64,000 nt of DNA from an uncultured Pirellula sp. Lineage in GTDB: Bacteria; Planctomycetota; Planctomycetia; Pirellulales; Pirellulaceae. The stretch's first letter is position 1. Every line of letters starts with the position of its first letter. Made by a program: the position numbers and the translations under genes. Shown here one piece after another: positions 43,564-51,579 of the stretch. The notes beneath the pieces are model-generated. The model was not told where the DNA came from, ran no database searches, and saw only the letters and a program-made list of their open reading frames with translations. Location of the stretch: the NCBI GenBank assembly GCA_903858115.1, contig CAIOHR010000080.1, positions 22,220 through 86,219 on the forward strand, written 5' to 3'.

Positions 43564-44826
43564 ATGAGCCAATCTCAGGAAAAAGCAAGCAAACAACGGT
43601 TCACGGCACTCGATGTATTTCGTGGAGCCACCGTCGCTTTTATGATTTTGGTCAATAATCCAGGCTCCTGGTCCGCCATGTTTGAACCTCTCCAGCACGC
43701 GAGTTGGCACGGTTGCACACCGACAGACTTGGTTTTTCCATTTTTTCTGTTTGCGGTCGGCAACGCACTTGCCTTCGTACTTCATGCACTCCGGTCAGAG
43801 CCTGATTCCACAGTTTGGTTCAAGATACTGCGCCGAACCACATTGATTTTTGCTATTGGGTTGTTTTTGAATGCCTTCCCCTTTGTTGAATGGTCCAAGG
43901 AGAGCGGCGCCCTGGCTTGGAAAGACTTCAGCACTTTTAGGTTTCTGGGTGTACTGCAACGTATCGCCCTCTGCTTTGGGGCCGCCGCAATTCTTGTTCG
44001 CGTTTTTGCAAGGGATGGGAAAACACACAGGATACTGATGGCTAGCGCAACAATTCTACTGGTTTATTGGGGGCTTTGCTGGAGGCTCGGCGACTCGAGC
44101 GACCCCTACAGCCTGAATGGTTTCTTTGGCACATCCATCGACCGCGCCGTACTTGGCGAAAAGCATCTTTATCGAGGCGAAGGCGTCCCGTTCGACCCGG
44201 AAGGACTCGTTAGCACTCTTCCTGCGATCGTCCAAGTCCTTTTGGGCTGGTGGGTGGGGCAACTCATTGTTTGCAATCGGACAGACCTAAGCATGGTCCA
44301 ATCGCGAATTTTTGTTGCTGGCATTTACTTGCTGACTATCGCATACGTTTGGCAAGGAGTCTTTCCGATCAACAAGAAGCTATGGACTTCGACTTTTGTG
44401 CTGCACACATCTGGCCTCGCGATGCTCGCTCTCGGAGTTTTCATCCAATGGCTCGATCTGAACACGTCCTCTGCCAAGTTAGCAAACACAGGGGAATCAA
44501 GTTCCTCCTATCTTGAGTCGATCAAATCATCGTGCTCGTTCATGCTCCGAACGATCTTCGAGCCTTTCGGTAAGAATCCTCTCTTTATCTTCGTTCTCAG
44601 CGGAATGGTTCCGAGGCTTCTGGGGTTGTTTCGATGGCAACTAGACTTAGATGCAAAAGGAAACTCTGTTTGGACATCTCCTCTGCCTTGGACATACAAG
44701 TCTCTTTTCTCTCAGATCGGAAACGATCCGCGTTTAGGCTCATGTCTTTACTCGGTCGCGTTGCTCAGTGGGTATTGGCTCATCGCAACGGGACTGGACC
44801 GTGCTAAAGTTTACATCCGCGTTTGA
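43564..44826 (+). CDS. HGSNAT/DUF5009-type membrane acyltransferase
   Basis: A 420-residue polytopic membrane protein. The N-terminal signature RFTALDVFRGATVAFMILVN followed by NPG and TPTDLVFPFFLFAVGNAL identifies the DUF5009/heparan-alpha-glucosaminide N-acetyltransferase-like family. Members are thought to move acetyl groups across the membrane onto sugars. About ten hydrophobic segments are present. The ATG at 43564 has no obvious Shine-Dalgarno sequence. It is transcribed away from the large secreted protein gene and ends 7 bp before the convergent response regulator gene. The acceptor sugar is unknown. Confidence 0.88.
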   Translation: MSQSQEKASKQRFTALDVFRGATVAFMILVNNPGSWSAMFEPLQHASWHGCTPTDLVFPFFLFAVGNALAFVLHALRSEPDSTVWFKILRRTTLIFAIGLFLNAFPFVEWSKESGALAWKDFSTFRFLGVLQRIALCFGAAAILVRVFARDGKTHRILMASATILLVYWGLCWRLGDSSDPYSLNGFFGTSIDRAVLGEKHLYRGEGVPFDPEGLVSTLPAIVQVLLGWWVGQLIVCNRTDLSMVQSRIFVAGIYLLTIAYVWQGVFPINKKLWTSTFVLHTSGLAMLALGVFIQWLDLNTSSAKLANTGESSSSYLESIKSSCSFMLRTIFEPFGKNPLFIFVLSGMVPRLLGLFRWQLDLDAKGNSVWTSPLPWTYKSLFSQIGNDPRLGSCLYSVALLSGYWLIATGLDRAKVYIRV

Positions 44827-44833
44827 CCGAGAC

Positions 44834-46216
44834 TTAAGCCGATGATTTTTTAGGTTCCGCTTGATTGAGTTTGTTGTAGAGAGTTTTCAAGCTGATCCCC
44901 AACTCTTCCGCCGCCGCTGGTTTATTCCCTTTGTGGCGATCGATCGCCTCTTGAACCGCTCGAACTTCCATGTCCTTGAGCTTGATCGGCGCATTGTTCG
45001 AAACACTTGCTCGAACCTCGCGCTTGATATGCTTGTCCGAAAAGTGTCTCGGAAGATGTTGCAGCGCGATTGGTGGATGGTCGCATAAAATGGTCGCGTA
45101 CTCAACCACATTGGCAAGTTCGCGGACATTGCCAGGCCAGGGGTGATTTTCAAACGCTGCAGTTGTCTCTTCGTCGAATAACTTTTCGATCGATTCGTGT
45201 TCGGGGCGATGAAGCAGATAGAGATAGCGAGCCAACAACATGCAATCATCTGCTCGTTCTCTAAGTGCGGGAACTTGAATTTCAAAGGTATTGATTCGAA
45301 ATAGCAAATCCTCTCGGAAGGTTTGCTCCTCGACCATTTGCTCCAAGTTTCGATGCGTTGCGCAAACCAGTCTGACATCAACCCTGGTAATCTCGTTGTC
45401 TCCAACACGGCGAATATCCCCGCTTTCTAGTACGCGCAGTAACTTCGCTTGCATAGGCAAAGGCAATTCACCAATCTCGTCCAGAAAGATTGTTCCTCCA
45501 TGCGCATCATGAAAAAGCCCGTCTCGATGAGACTCAGCACCAGTGAAGGCGCCTTTCTTGTGGCCGAATAGTTCGCTTTCGATGAGATGCTCAGGAAGCG
45601 CGCCGCAGTTCACAGCCACGAATGGTTTGTGACTACGCAGACTGTTTTCGTGGACCGATCGCGCGACAAGCTCTTTCCCGCAGCCCGTCTCTCCTCGAAT
45701 GAGAACCGAGCTATTGGTTCTGGCCACTTTATGAACGAGATTGCTTATCTCCTTCATCCTGGAGGAATTCCCGATCAGTTTAGTCGTTGCATTCGATTGC
45801 TTGTGTCGGTTCTTCGTCGCAAGTGTTTGAATTTTTAATTCTTTGCGTGCGTTGACTCGCTCGAATAGTTGGCTTAGCTCGGATAGTTTGCACGGCTTGC
45901 CGAGATAATCGATGACGCCAAACTTCAGGGCTGCAACCGCTGAATCGAGAGATTGCTTTCCAGTAAGAACGATACAGTCCATGGCTGGAGCCGTATTGCG
46001 TGCACGCTCGATCACTTGAAGACCATTCATCCCAGGCATATCCAAATCGACGATCATGCAATCAAATCGATCTTTTTCCATGGCTGCGAGCGCGGTGTAA
46101 CCGTCAGGGCAAACCGTGACACGGTGTCCCATGTGCGGAATCTCCATCCGCATCAGCTCTTGCAACGATGTTTCGTCATCGACAAACAGAACAGAAAGGG
46201 AATTGCTAAGCTGCAT
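44834..46216 (-). CDS. Sigma-54-dependent response regulator (NtrC family)
   Basis: A 460-residue regulator with three domains. The receiver has the acidic pair DDE (13-15), the phosphoacceptor D57 (IVDLDMPGMNG) and a lysine in YLGKPC. The AAA+ domain shows GETGCGKE (Walker A), the sigma-54-contacting loop ELFGHKKGAFTGAE, and GGTIFLDEIGELP (Walker B). The C-terminal Fis-type helix-turn-helix is AVQEAIDRHKGNKPAAAEEL followed by GISLKTLYNKL. It is therefore an enhancer-binding activator of sigma-54 promoters. Its start overlaps the end of the histidine kinase gene by 11 bp, making them a cognate pair. Confidence 0.96.
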   Translation of the reverse strand: MQLSNSLSVLFVDDETSLQELMRMEIPHMGHRVTVCPDGYTALAAMEKDRFDCMIVDLDMPGMNGLQVIERARNTAPAMDCIVLTGKQSLDSAVAALKFGVIDYLGKPCKLSELSQLFERVNARKELKIQTLATKNRHKQSNATTKLIGNSSRMKEISNLVHKVARTNSSVLIRGETGCGKELVARSVHENSLRSHKPFVAVNCGALPEHLIESELFGHKKGAFTGAESHRDGLFHDAHGGTIFLDEIGELPLPMQAKLLRVLESGDIRRVGDNEITRVDVRLVCATHRNLEQMVEEQTFREDLLFRINTFEIQVPALRERADDCMLLARYLYLLHRPEHESIEKLFDEETTAAFENHPWPGNVRELANVVEYATILCDHPPIALQHLPRHFSDKHIKREVRASVSNNAPIKLKDMEVRAVQEAIDRHKGNKPAAAEELGISLKTLYNKLNQAEPKKSSA

Positions 46217-47900
46217 TGTGTAACTCAGATAAGTAGGGAGGGTGATTTTCGTTCTTTACTTGTTCCGGCGGTTGACTCGGAACCACAACTTCAAATCGGG
46301 AGCCGATCCCAATACCGAGGCTTTTGGCGGAAATGTGACCGCCATGGTCTGCAATGATGCGACTCGTGATCGGAAGCCCCAATCCCGTGCCTCTTCCGTC
46401 GCGACGACGGGTAAAGAAGGGTTCGAAAAGGTGCGTCAGAACTTCATCGGTCATGCCACTGCCATTGTCCTCGATCGAAAAAGCGATCTGTTCATTGGTC
46501 TGATGAATTTCGATCTTGACCACTCCATCGTTGCGTTTCGGATCCAGGGACTCCAGAGCGTTGGTTAGAAGATTGAGCACCACCTGCTTCATTTCCTGCG
46601 GGCTCGCCCAAGCCATCATGGCATGCGAATCAGGATGAAACTCGATCTTTCGAGCTCTGAACTGCCCAAGATGTCGCACCATTTCGACCACATCCTCGAT
46701 AATCTCAGAAAGATCTACGTATTGCCGTTTTTCTTCATTCCCTAAGCGTGAAAAATCGAGGAGTCTTTCAGTGATTCCCTTGCAACGAAAGGCCTCATCT
46801 TGAATTCGGCGCAGATACGATTTGAGTGTCTCAACATCGACACCTTCGGCATGTCCGTTATTCGTATCAGAACGATTCGGAGAATCGTAGAGAATCCGAT
46901 GCAGTCGTGATTCCAGTGCCTCCGCACTCCATGCAATGGATGCCAACGGATTGTTGATTTCATGCGCGACTCCCGCCGCCAAAAAACCAACACTAGCCAA
47001 TTGTTCATTCCGAATGACTTCACGTGAACGTTCCCTTACCTGCTCGTGGAGGTCGCGCTGAATATTGAGAAAACTCTCGACGCCAAGGTTGATTGCATTT
47101 GCCAACTCGGCTAACTCATCTTTTCGATCGGCTTCGATCCGGTGCGTGAAGTCTCCAGCTGCAACGCGCCGCGCTCCTACGAGCAGCTCTTTAAAGGGCC
47201 GAATGACGGCGAGTCGGGCGTAAAGGATCAGTCCAATGAGCAAACCGACCGCTAGAAACGCACTGCCCCCCGTCAAGCCAAACCATGTTCGGTATCGGTT
47301 TCGAACCTCTTCACGAAAGCTTGCCATCCGCTTGGTCAAAAGCGTGGGAAGCGTATGGGCCAGTTCCGACAAGTGTTTCAAATCATGCAATTGTCGAATT
47401 GTTCGATAGTCAGCTCCATTTTCCATCACCGAATTTTGTCGATCACGGATTCGATTGAGGAGCTCTGCGATTCGTGCCGTCAATTCAATTTCGTCCGACC
47501 GATCCGCTAAGAGAACGTCGTCTTCCTCGAACGACGCGAGTCTCGACCGATAGTTCGAGAGAATGGTGCGAACCCGATCCAATTGCTTGCTGAATCGATC
47601 GTTCTGCAAAGAGATTTCGAACTCTTGATCCAACCGAAACGTCAGAGGAGACTGCAAATCAAACGACGGAAATTCATTTCGCAATTCGTCGACAGATCGC
47701 GTGAGCTCGGAGGTAATCGGCATCTCCGCAGCCCGTTCGCTGAGTGTCGTCGCCAAGTCCCGGTACGCATAGACTCCGCGAAAGCTGCTGTACCCAAGCA
47801 CGGCGATAACCACCCCTAAAACCATCATCGAAACGAGTAGTTTCTTGCGAATGGTCCAGTTGTGAATGTGTGGCACTAGCATGTCAAACCCTCGTTTCAT
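46206..47900 (-). CDS. Membrane sensor histidine kinase
   Basis: A kinase of about 564 residues. Two membrane segments (LLVSMMVLGVVIAVLGYSSF and GGSAFLAVGLLIGLILYARL) flank an alpha-helical sensor region. After them comes a HAMP linker (RPFKELLVGARRVAAGDFTH), the H-box (LAAGVAHEINNPLASIAWSA, phosphorylated histidine in AHEINNP), the N-box (NLLTNALES) and the G-boxes (DNGSGMTDE, GRGTGLGLPI). The class is NtrB/ZraS-like, matching the NtrC-type regulator encoded next. The start at 47900 overlaps the stop of the preceding lipoprotein gene (ATGA), suggesting translational coupling; a start at 47921 would overlap by 25 bp. Confidence 0.95.
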   Translation of the reverse strand: MKRGFDMLVPHIHNWTIRKKLLVSMMVLGVVIAVLGYSSFRGVYAYRDLATTLSERAAEMPITSELTRSVDELRNEFPSFDLQSPLTFRLDQEFEISLQNDRFSKQLDRVRTILSNYRSRLASFEEDDVLLADRSDEIELTARIAELLNRIRDRQNSVMENGADYRTIRQLHDLKHLSELAHTLPTLLTKRMASFREEVRNRYRTWFGLTGGSAFLAVGLLIGLILYARLAVIRPFKELLVGARRVAAGDFTHRIEADRKDELAELANAINLGVESFLNIQRDLHEQVRERSREVIRNEQLASVGFLAAGVAHEINNPLASIAWSAEALESRLHRILYDSPNRSDTNNGHAEGVDVETLKSYLRRIQDEAFRCKGITERLLDFSRLGNEEKRQYVDLSEIIEDVVEMVRHLGQFRARKIEFHPDSHAMMAWASPQEMKQVVLNLLTNALESLDPKRNDGVVKIEIHQTNEQIAFSIEDNGSGMTDEVLTHLFEPFFTRRRDGRGTGLGLPITSRIIADHGGHISAKSLGIGIGSRFEVVVPSQPPEQVKNENHPPYLSELHNAA

Positions 47901-48865
47901 CGCACCAATGTCCCTTCCCACGGGACCCCGCGGTAGGTCGATCGTGGATAAGGTTGAGGAGGAGCCACCTGAGGCGGCGCGGCCCCACTAGACATTCCAT
48001 TGTTCAAGTCGATGAGGTTCGTCACGGAGTAGCCATTTGTGTTCGGGAACGTGAATTGTGAAGTGGGTGCGCCAGTCATACCGTTCACGACATACGAATC
48101 GATCGTCACATCCAATTCGATCGGAGGATCTAACGCAGGTATCAATTGAACTTTGATTTGATGCGGAAGAGACGTTTGAACCGATGCGTAATACTCGTGC
48201 TTCGATTGCTGAGCGATCGCAACCAATCTACCGGACGGGTCTCGCAGAAATATCTGTTTGGTAAATGCAAATTGTGGATCGACCACGAGGGTACGCAGAT
48301 AGATTCCAATCGGACTTTCCACCTTGGTCGTGATCTCGAGCATGCCGTCTGCTCGCGTCACCGGAGCTTGAATCATCTGATACGGATCGAGTGCGATCAC
48401 CCCCAACGCTTCCACCAGCCACATCGGTGAAACAGGCAGCATCCGACGATTCGCTTGGGCTTCGAATTGCTCATGCTGTGCGTAAATCAACTCGGGTGCC
48501 ATCCCGTTTCGCATCGTCATCCAAAACGCATCCTGGTTACTTCCCAAGTCAAAACCTTTGAATCCAGCCACGGTCGCAGTCATTCGAAAGTTCCGGGGAC
48601 GTAGCCACGTCAAGTTCGAGGAGAGCGATATCTCGTTATTGACGCGAACGGAAACCGAATTGGACTGAAGCGACTGTATTCCATTGGTTCGATTCAGCAC
48701 CTCGGCCAATTGTTCAATGGTCGGAGGTGTTTGAAAAATCGGCGTTGGCTGAAAGTCAGGAAGTTTTCGCTTCGGAAGACATGTCGCACCTGTCGTGCAA
48801 AACAGCGACCCAAGGATAACAACAAAGAACGCAAACTCATTTCGTGGATCCCTCTGCTTTACCAT
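47897..48865 (-). CDS. Predicted lipoprotein, LolA/DUF4292-like
   Basis: A 322-residue protein. The N-terminus (FAFFVVILGSLFCTTGATC) is hydrophobic with cysteines suited to a lipobox. The body is beta-rich, starting with LNRTNGIQSLQSNSVSVRVN and LRPRNFRMTATVAGFKGFDL, a pattern resembling LolA/LolB or DUF4292 lipid-binding barrels; this is a fold-level guess. The start at 48865 is 5 bp after the upstream stop. It is coupled by an ATGA overlap to the histidine kinase gene, so it may be an envelope component or signal for that two-component system. Confidence 0.75.
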   Translation of the reverse strand: MVKQRDPRNEFAFFVVILGSLFCTTGATCLPKRKLPDFQPTPIFQTPPTIEQLAEVLNRTNGIQSLQSNSVSVRVNNEISLSSNLTWLRPRNFRMTATVAGFKGFDLGSNQDAFWMTMRNGMAPELIYAQHEQFEAQANRRMLPVSPMWLVEALGVIALDPYQMIQAPVTRADGMLEITTKVESPIGIYLRTLVVDPQFAFTKQIFLRDPSGRLVAIAQQSKHEYYASVQTSLPHQIKVQLIPALDPPIELDVTIDSYVVNGMTGAPTSQFTFPNTNGYSVTNLIDLNNGMSSGAAPPQVAPPQPYPRSTYRGVPWEGTLVR

Positions 48866-48869
48866 CGCT

Positions 48870-49361
48870 TTACTCTCCACCATGAAGGAGTTCCACCAAT
48901 TGAGCTTGGTATTCCTGGGATCTAGCGGCATCAACCGGTTCCAACGGTACTAGCAGAATCCGCTCTTCGTGCGCGACTCTCAAGGAAAGTGTGGAGGCTG
49001 TCTCGGAACTTTGTTCGGACGCCTCTGCGTCATCCACCAATACTCGGCGACGTATCAATAATAGAGCCAACAAATAAGCGATTGCACCCTTGCCAGGTGA
49101 CTCCAACAGATTCTCCAACGTGTTGATCAAAACAGAGTTGGGTGCTAGCGATTGCCCAGTAGAGCGTTTTTGAGGAATAACCGAACGCCACCAACCGACG
49201 GTCTCACTGTTAGGGCCAGGCCAGTTCTCTAGGGCGAAATCGCGTCGAACGAGATCTCCCCCTTTTTGCATAATGGCAGATACACAACGGTCCCCTGGTT
49301 GGAGAGGCCGATCACTGACAAAACACTTGCGAGAGCTTTTCTGAATTGCGTAGTCCTGCAT
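48870..49361 (-). CDS. Small protein of unknown function in the two-component operon
   Basis: A 163-residue protein with cysteines in the first 26 residues (CFVSDRPLQPGDRC), which might form a small metal site, and RRDFALENWPGPN afterwards. A hydrophobic helix-like stretch (GAIAYLLALLLIRRRVLVDD) is too short and too charged at its end to be called a membrane anchor with certainty. I do not recognise a named family. The lipoprotein gene starts 5 bp downstream; the VanZ-like gene ends 40 bp upstream. Its context suggests it works with the lipoprotein and the two-component pair. Confidence 0.75.
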   Translation of the reverse strand: MQDYAIQKSSRKCFVSDRPLQPGDRCVSAIMQKGGDLVRRDFALENWPGPNSETVGWWRSVIPQKRSTGQSLAPNSVLINTLENLLESPGKGAIAYLLALLLIRRRVLVDDAEASEQSSETASTLSLRVAHEERILLVPLEPVDAARSQEYQAQLVELLHGGE

Positions 49362-49400
49362 TCTGTTGGCTTTTAGCAGAATCAGAGACCGACAGCCAGA

Positions 49401-49829
49401 TCAGTCGATGTTCTCAATCATGGTTGGAACAGCCGGCTCCGTTTCAAAGAGACGATATCCGGAAGCGAGGAGAATGGATCGACCGAGCACATAAAATGAA
49501 AGCCCCATCGTTATGCCAGCAATGTCAGCATAAAAGTCGAGCCAATCTGCGGTGCGCCCGACGGGAATCTGCAATAGTTCATCAAGGCCAGCATAAACAA
49601 TCGTCACAAAGAGCGCAATCAAGACATTGATCGACCGCACCTTGCGTGTGGGTATCGCCCAAGCCACAAGAAACGATAGGCCTGCGAATGCTCCAGCATG
49701 TAGTAACTTATCGTTTGCGCGGATTTGGCTCAAATATCGGGCTGGTATATGAGTGCCTATAAACAACAGAACCCAATAGACGGCCAGTGCAATTATTGCC
49801 CAACGCAATCCATAAATGGTTGCCTTCAT
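49401..49829 (-). CDS. VanZ-like membrane protein
   Basis: A 142-residue protein with four hydrophobic segments. The family hallmarks are the N-terminal helix ending in FIGTHIPAR, NDKLLHAGAFAGLSFLVAWA and GLDELLQIPVGRTADWLDF, where the acidic DELLQ and the R.ADWLDF stretch are typical of VanZ-like proteins. VanZ was first linked to teicoplanin resistance, but most relatives are small membrane proteins of unknown role. It lies 40 bp upstream of the two-component operon and may share its transcript. Confidence 0.9.
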   Translation of the reverse strand: MKATIYGLRWAIIALAVYWVLLFIGTHIPARYLSQIRANDKLLHAGAFAGLSFLVAWAIPTRKVRSINVLIALFVTIVYAGLDELLQIPVGRTADWLDFYADIAGITMGLSFYVLGRSILLASGYRLFETEPAVPTMIENID

Positions 49830-49913
49830 ATTCAGCGGACCAATCTCTGAGGAACGAAAATGGGCGTCGATTGACGCCCAATAGTCGTATCTAGTCGAAG
49901 GGGGCGGTTCAAA

Positions 49914-51335
49914 TCAATCCCACCACCACTGAGATTGCTTGAGGTCCGCAGGAGCTCCCATCTTTTCTAGTTTCGTCTCGACTTCCTGATCGATGGTCAC
50001 GGCAGATGGATCGATCAGCTTTCTCGCTGCGATATGAACGCCGCCACCAATGGGAGTCATCAACTGCGAATCCTTCCACACAGCGTTGATCGCCGTTTCC
50101 ACTTGGCTCACTTCGGATCCTCGATTGACGGCAAACTGCGACTCATCTTCAAAGGCTCCCAAATTCCAGCCCGCCTTCTCGTACAAATCGCGATCTTGGA
50201 TGAATGCCGCCGCGATACTCATGTCAAACAAGTTTCGCATTTCATGAAATACAGGGGTCGCGTCTGCAATCATGTCAAACTTCTCAGTGAACTCCTGCGT
50301 GAAACCTTTGCTCGCAGGGTCTGCCTTTCCTGTTCTTTTTCTATTTCCATCTTTCTGAACCCCTTCAAGTTCTCCAGACAGCTTTACCCCTCTACCTACC
50401 AACCGCATCGCATTTCCTGATTCGTTCGAAGCCACCGTCGAGTAATCTGCTTCAAAATACCAACGCTGAAGAGCATTGGAACCGGCGCTCGGACGACTTC
50501 GTTCGATCCAGGTGGACATCGGTACCATCGGGTCTTGCAGCCCGATTCCAATAAGTTTCATTCGATAATCAGCTTCCACAAGAACTCGAGCAAAGTGCGT
50601 GGTGCTGGGAACGCCGCGGATCGATACGGTTTGCAATCCCAGTGCGTTCTTCATACCTACAAGCAAAGGGCGAACATCCTTGGGAGCCTGTCCACCAAAC
50701 TGTGCGTTGAATTGACTCATTCGCTTCAATCCCTCAGGTGTGGGATCTATCGAACAACCGATCGAACGAGTAGCACCGCCGTTGGGTCCGAAAGCACGTA
50801 GTGCGACAATCAAGTCATCGAGTCGGAGAGTCGCTCGTCCCGAAGATAACCCGACGATTCGCTGGGTCGCGTCCACGTACCACTGATCCGCAGGACCTGC
50901 GATTACAATGTCTTTCGTCTCTGGCAAATAGAAAACATACTCAAGGCGTTGCAGTCCTGCGAGCCCCCAAACTTCTGTGGAGAGTTCCCTCCCAGCAACT
51001 AATTCACTAGATACAAACGATTCCAAACGATTCAGTGAAACCATTCGCATCGGCGATGTCTTTAGCTGACCACGCGGTGTGTTTTGCAACGCTGCCATTC
51101 TCTGCGCCGTAGCAACACTCGGATCAACCTGCATCACCCGCAAAACGCCAGTCGCATCAATATCAATACCTGCAACACCGGGATCATTGTTGTTGTTATT
51201 GTTATTGTTGTTGTTATTGTTGCCGCCGCCACCGCCGCCACCGCCGCCTTGAGCCAACAACGGCCCGCAACTGCTGCAAAAAATAGCCGCGATGGCCAGT
51301 GTACAAGCTGTACGCAGAGGGAATTTAAAACGCAT
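49914..51335 (-). CDS. DUF1598 protein with Gly and Asn runs
   Basis: A 473-residue exported protein. The signal sequence (LRTACTLAIAAIFCSSCGPL) begins at 51335, chosen over a frame opening at 51434 that adds a non-signal leader. After it come nine glycines and twelve asparagines in a row, then GVAGIDIDATGVLRVMQVD, a segment typical of the planctomycete DUF1598 family. The protein has a low-complexity linker, a mixed alpha/beta body, and ends in LKQSQWWWD. Its function is unknown. The homopolymer codons make a (GCC/GTT)-rich simple repeat at about 51186-51250. Confidence 0.85.
   Translation of the reverse strand: MRFKFPLRTACTLAIAAIFCSSCGPLLAQGGGGGGGGGNNNNNNNNNNNNDPGVAGIDIDATGVLRVMQVDPSVATAQRMAALQNTPRGQLKTSPMRMVSLNRLESFVSSELVAGRELSTEVWGLAGLQRLEYVFYLPETKDIVIAGPADQWYVDATQRIVGLSSGRATLRLDDLIVALRAFGPNGGATRSIGCSIDPTPEGLKRMSQFNAQFGGQAPKDVRPLLVGMKNALGLQTVSIRGVPSTTHFARVLVEADYRMKLIGIGLQDPMVPMSTWIERSRPSAGSNALQRWYFEADYSTVASNESGNAMRLVGRGVKLSGELEGVQKDGNRKRTGKADPASKGFTQEFTEKFDMIADATPVFHEMRNLFDMSIAAAFIQDRDLYEKAGWNLGAFEDESQFAVNRGSEVSQVETAINAVWKDSQLMTPIGGGVHIAARKLIDPSAVTIDQEVETKLEKMGAPADLKQSQWWWD
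51186..51250. repeat. Trinucleotide repeat coding for poly-Asn and poly-Gly
   Basis: On the plus strand, about twelve GTT/ATT units are followed by nine GCC/ACC units. On the minus strand they encode nine glycines and then twelve asparagines directly after the signal peptide of the DUF1598 protein. Such tracts are prone to slippage, but as triplets they keep the frame. Confidence 0.85.
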
Positions 51336-51579
51336 GCCAAGCAGCCTTGTAGTTTGCGATAAGTCGATAGGAATGAGCAATGGACGGTCCTGGTGTGGAA
51401 CGCCTACTACCCAAGAATAGTTGCCCCATCGCATGTTCGCAAGAATTTGGTGGCACGTCCTCCCAACAACTCTTTAGGTTTTTTCGTGAAATCCGTCAGA
51501 ATTCCTCCAGCTTTCTTGACCGGAACAACCAGAAAATGCTATTCCAACCGTCCGCGAAGATGTTCTTGAATCAAAATTA

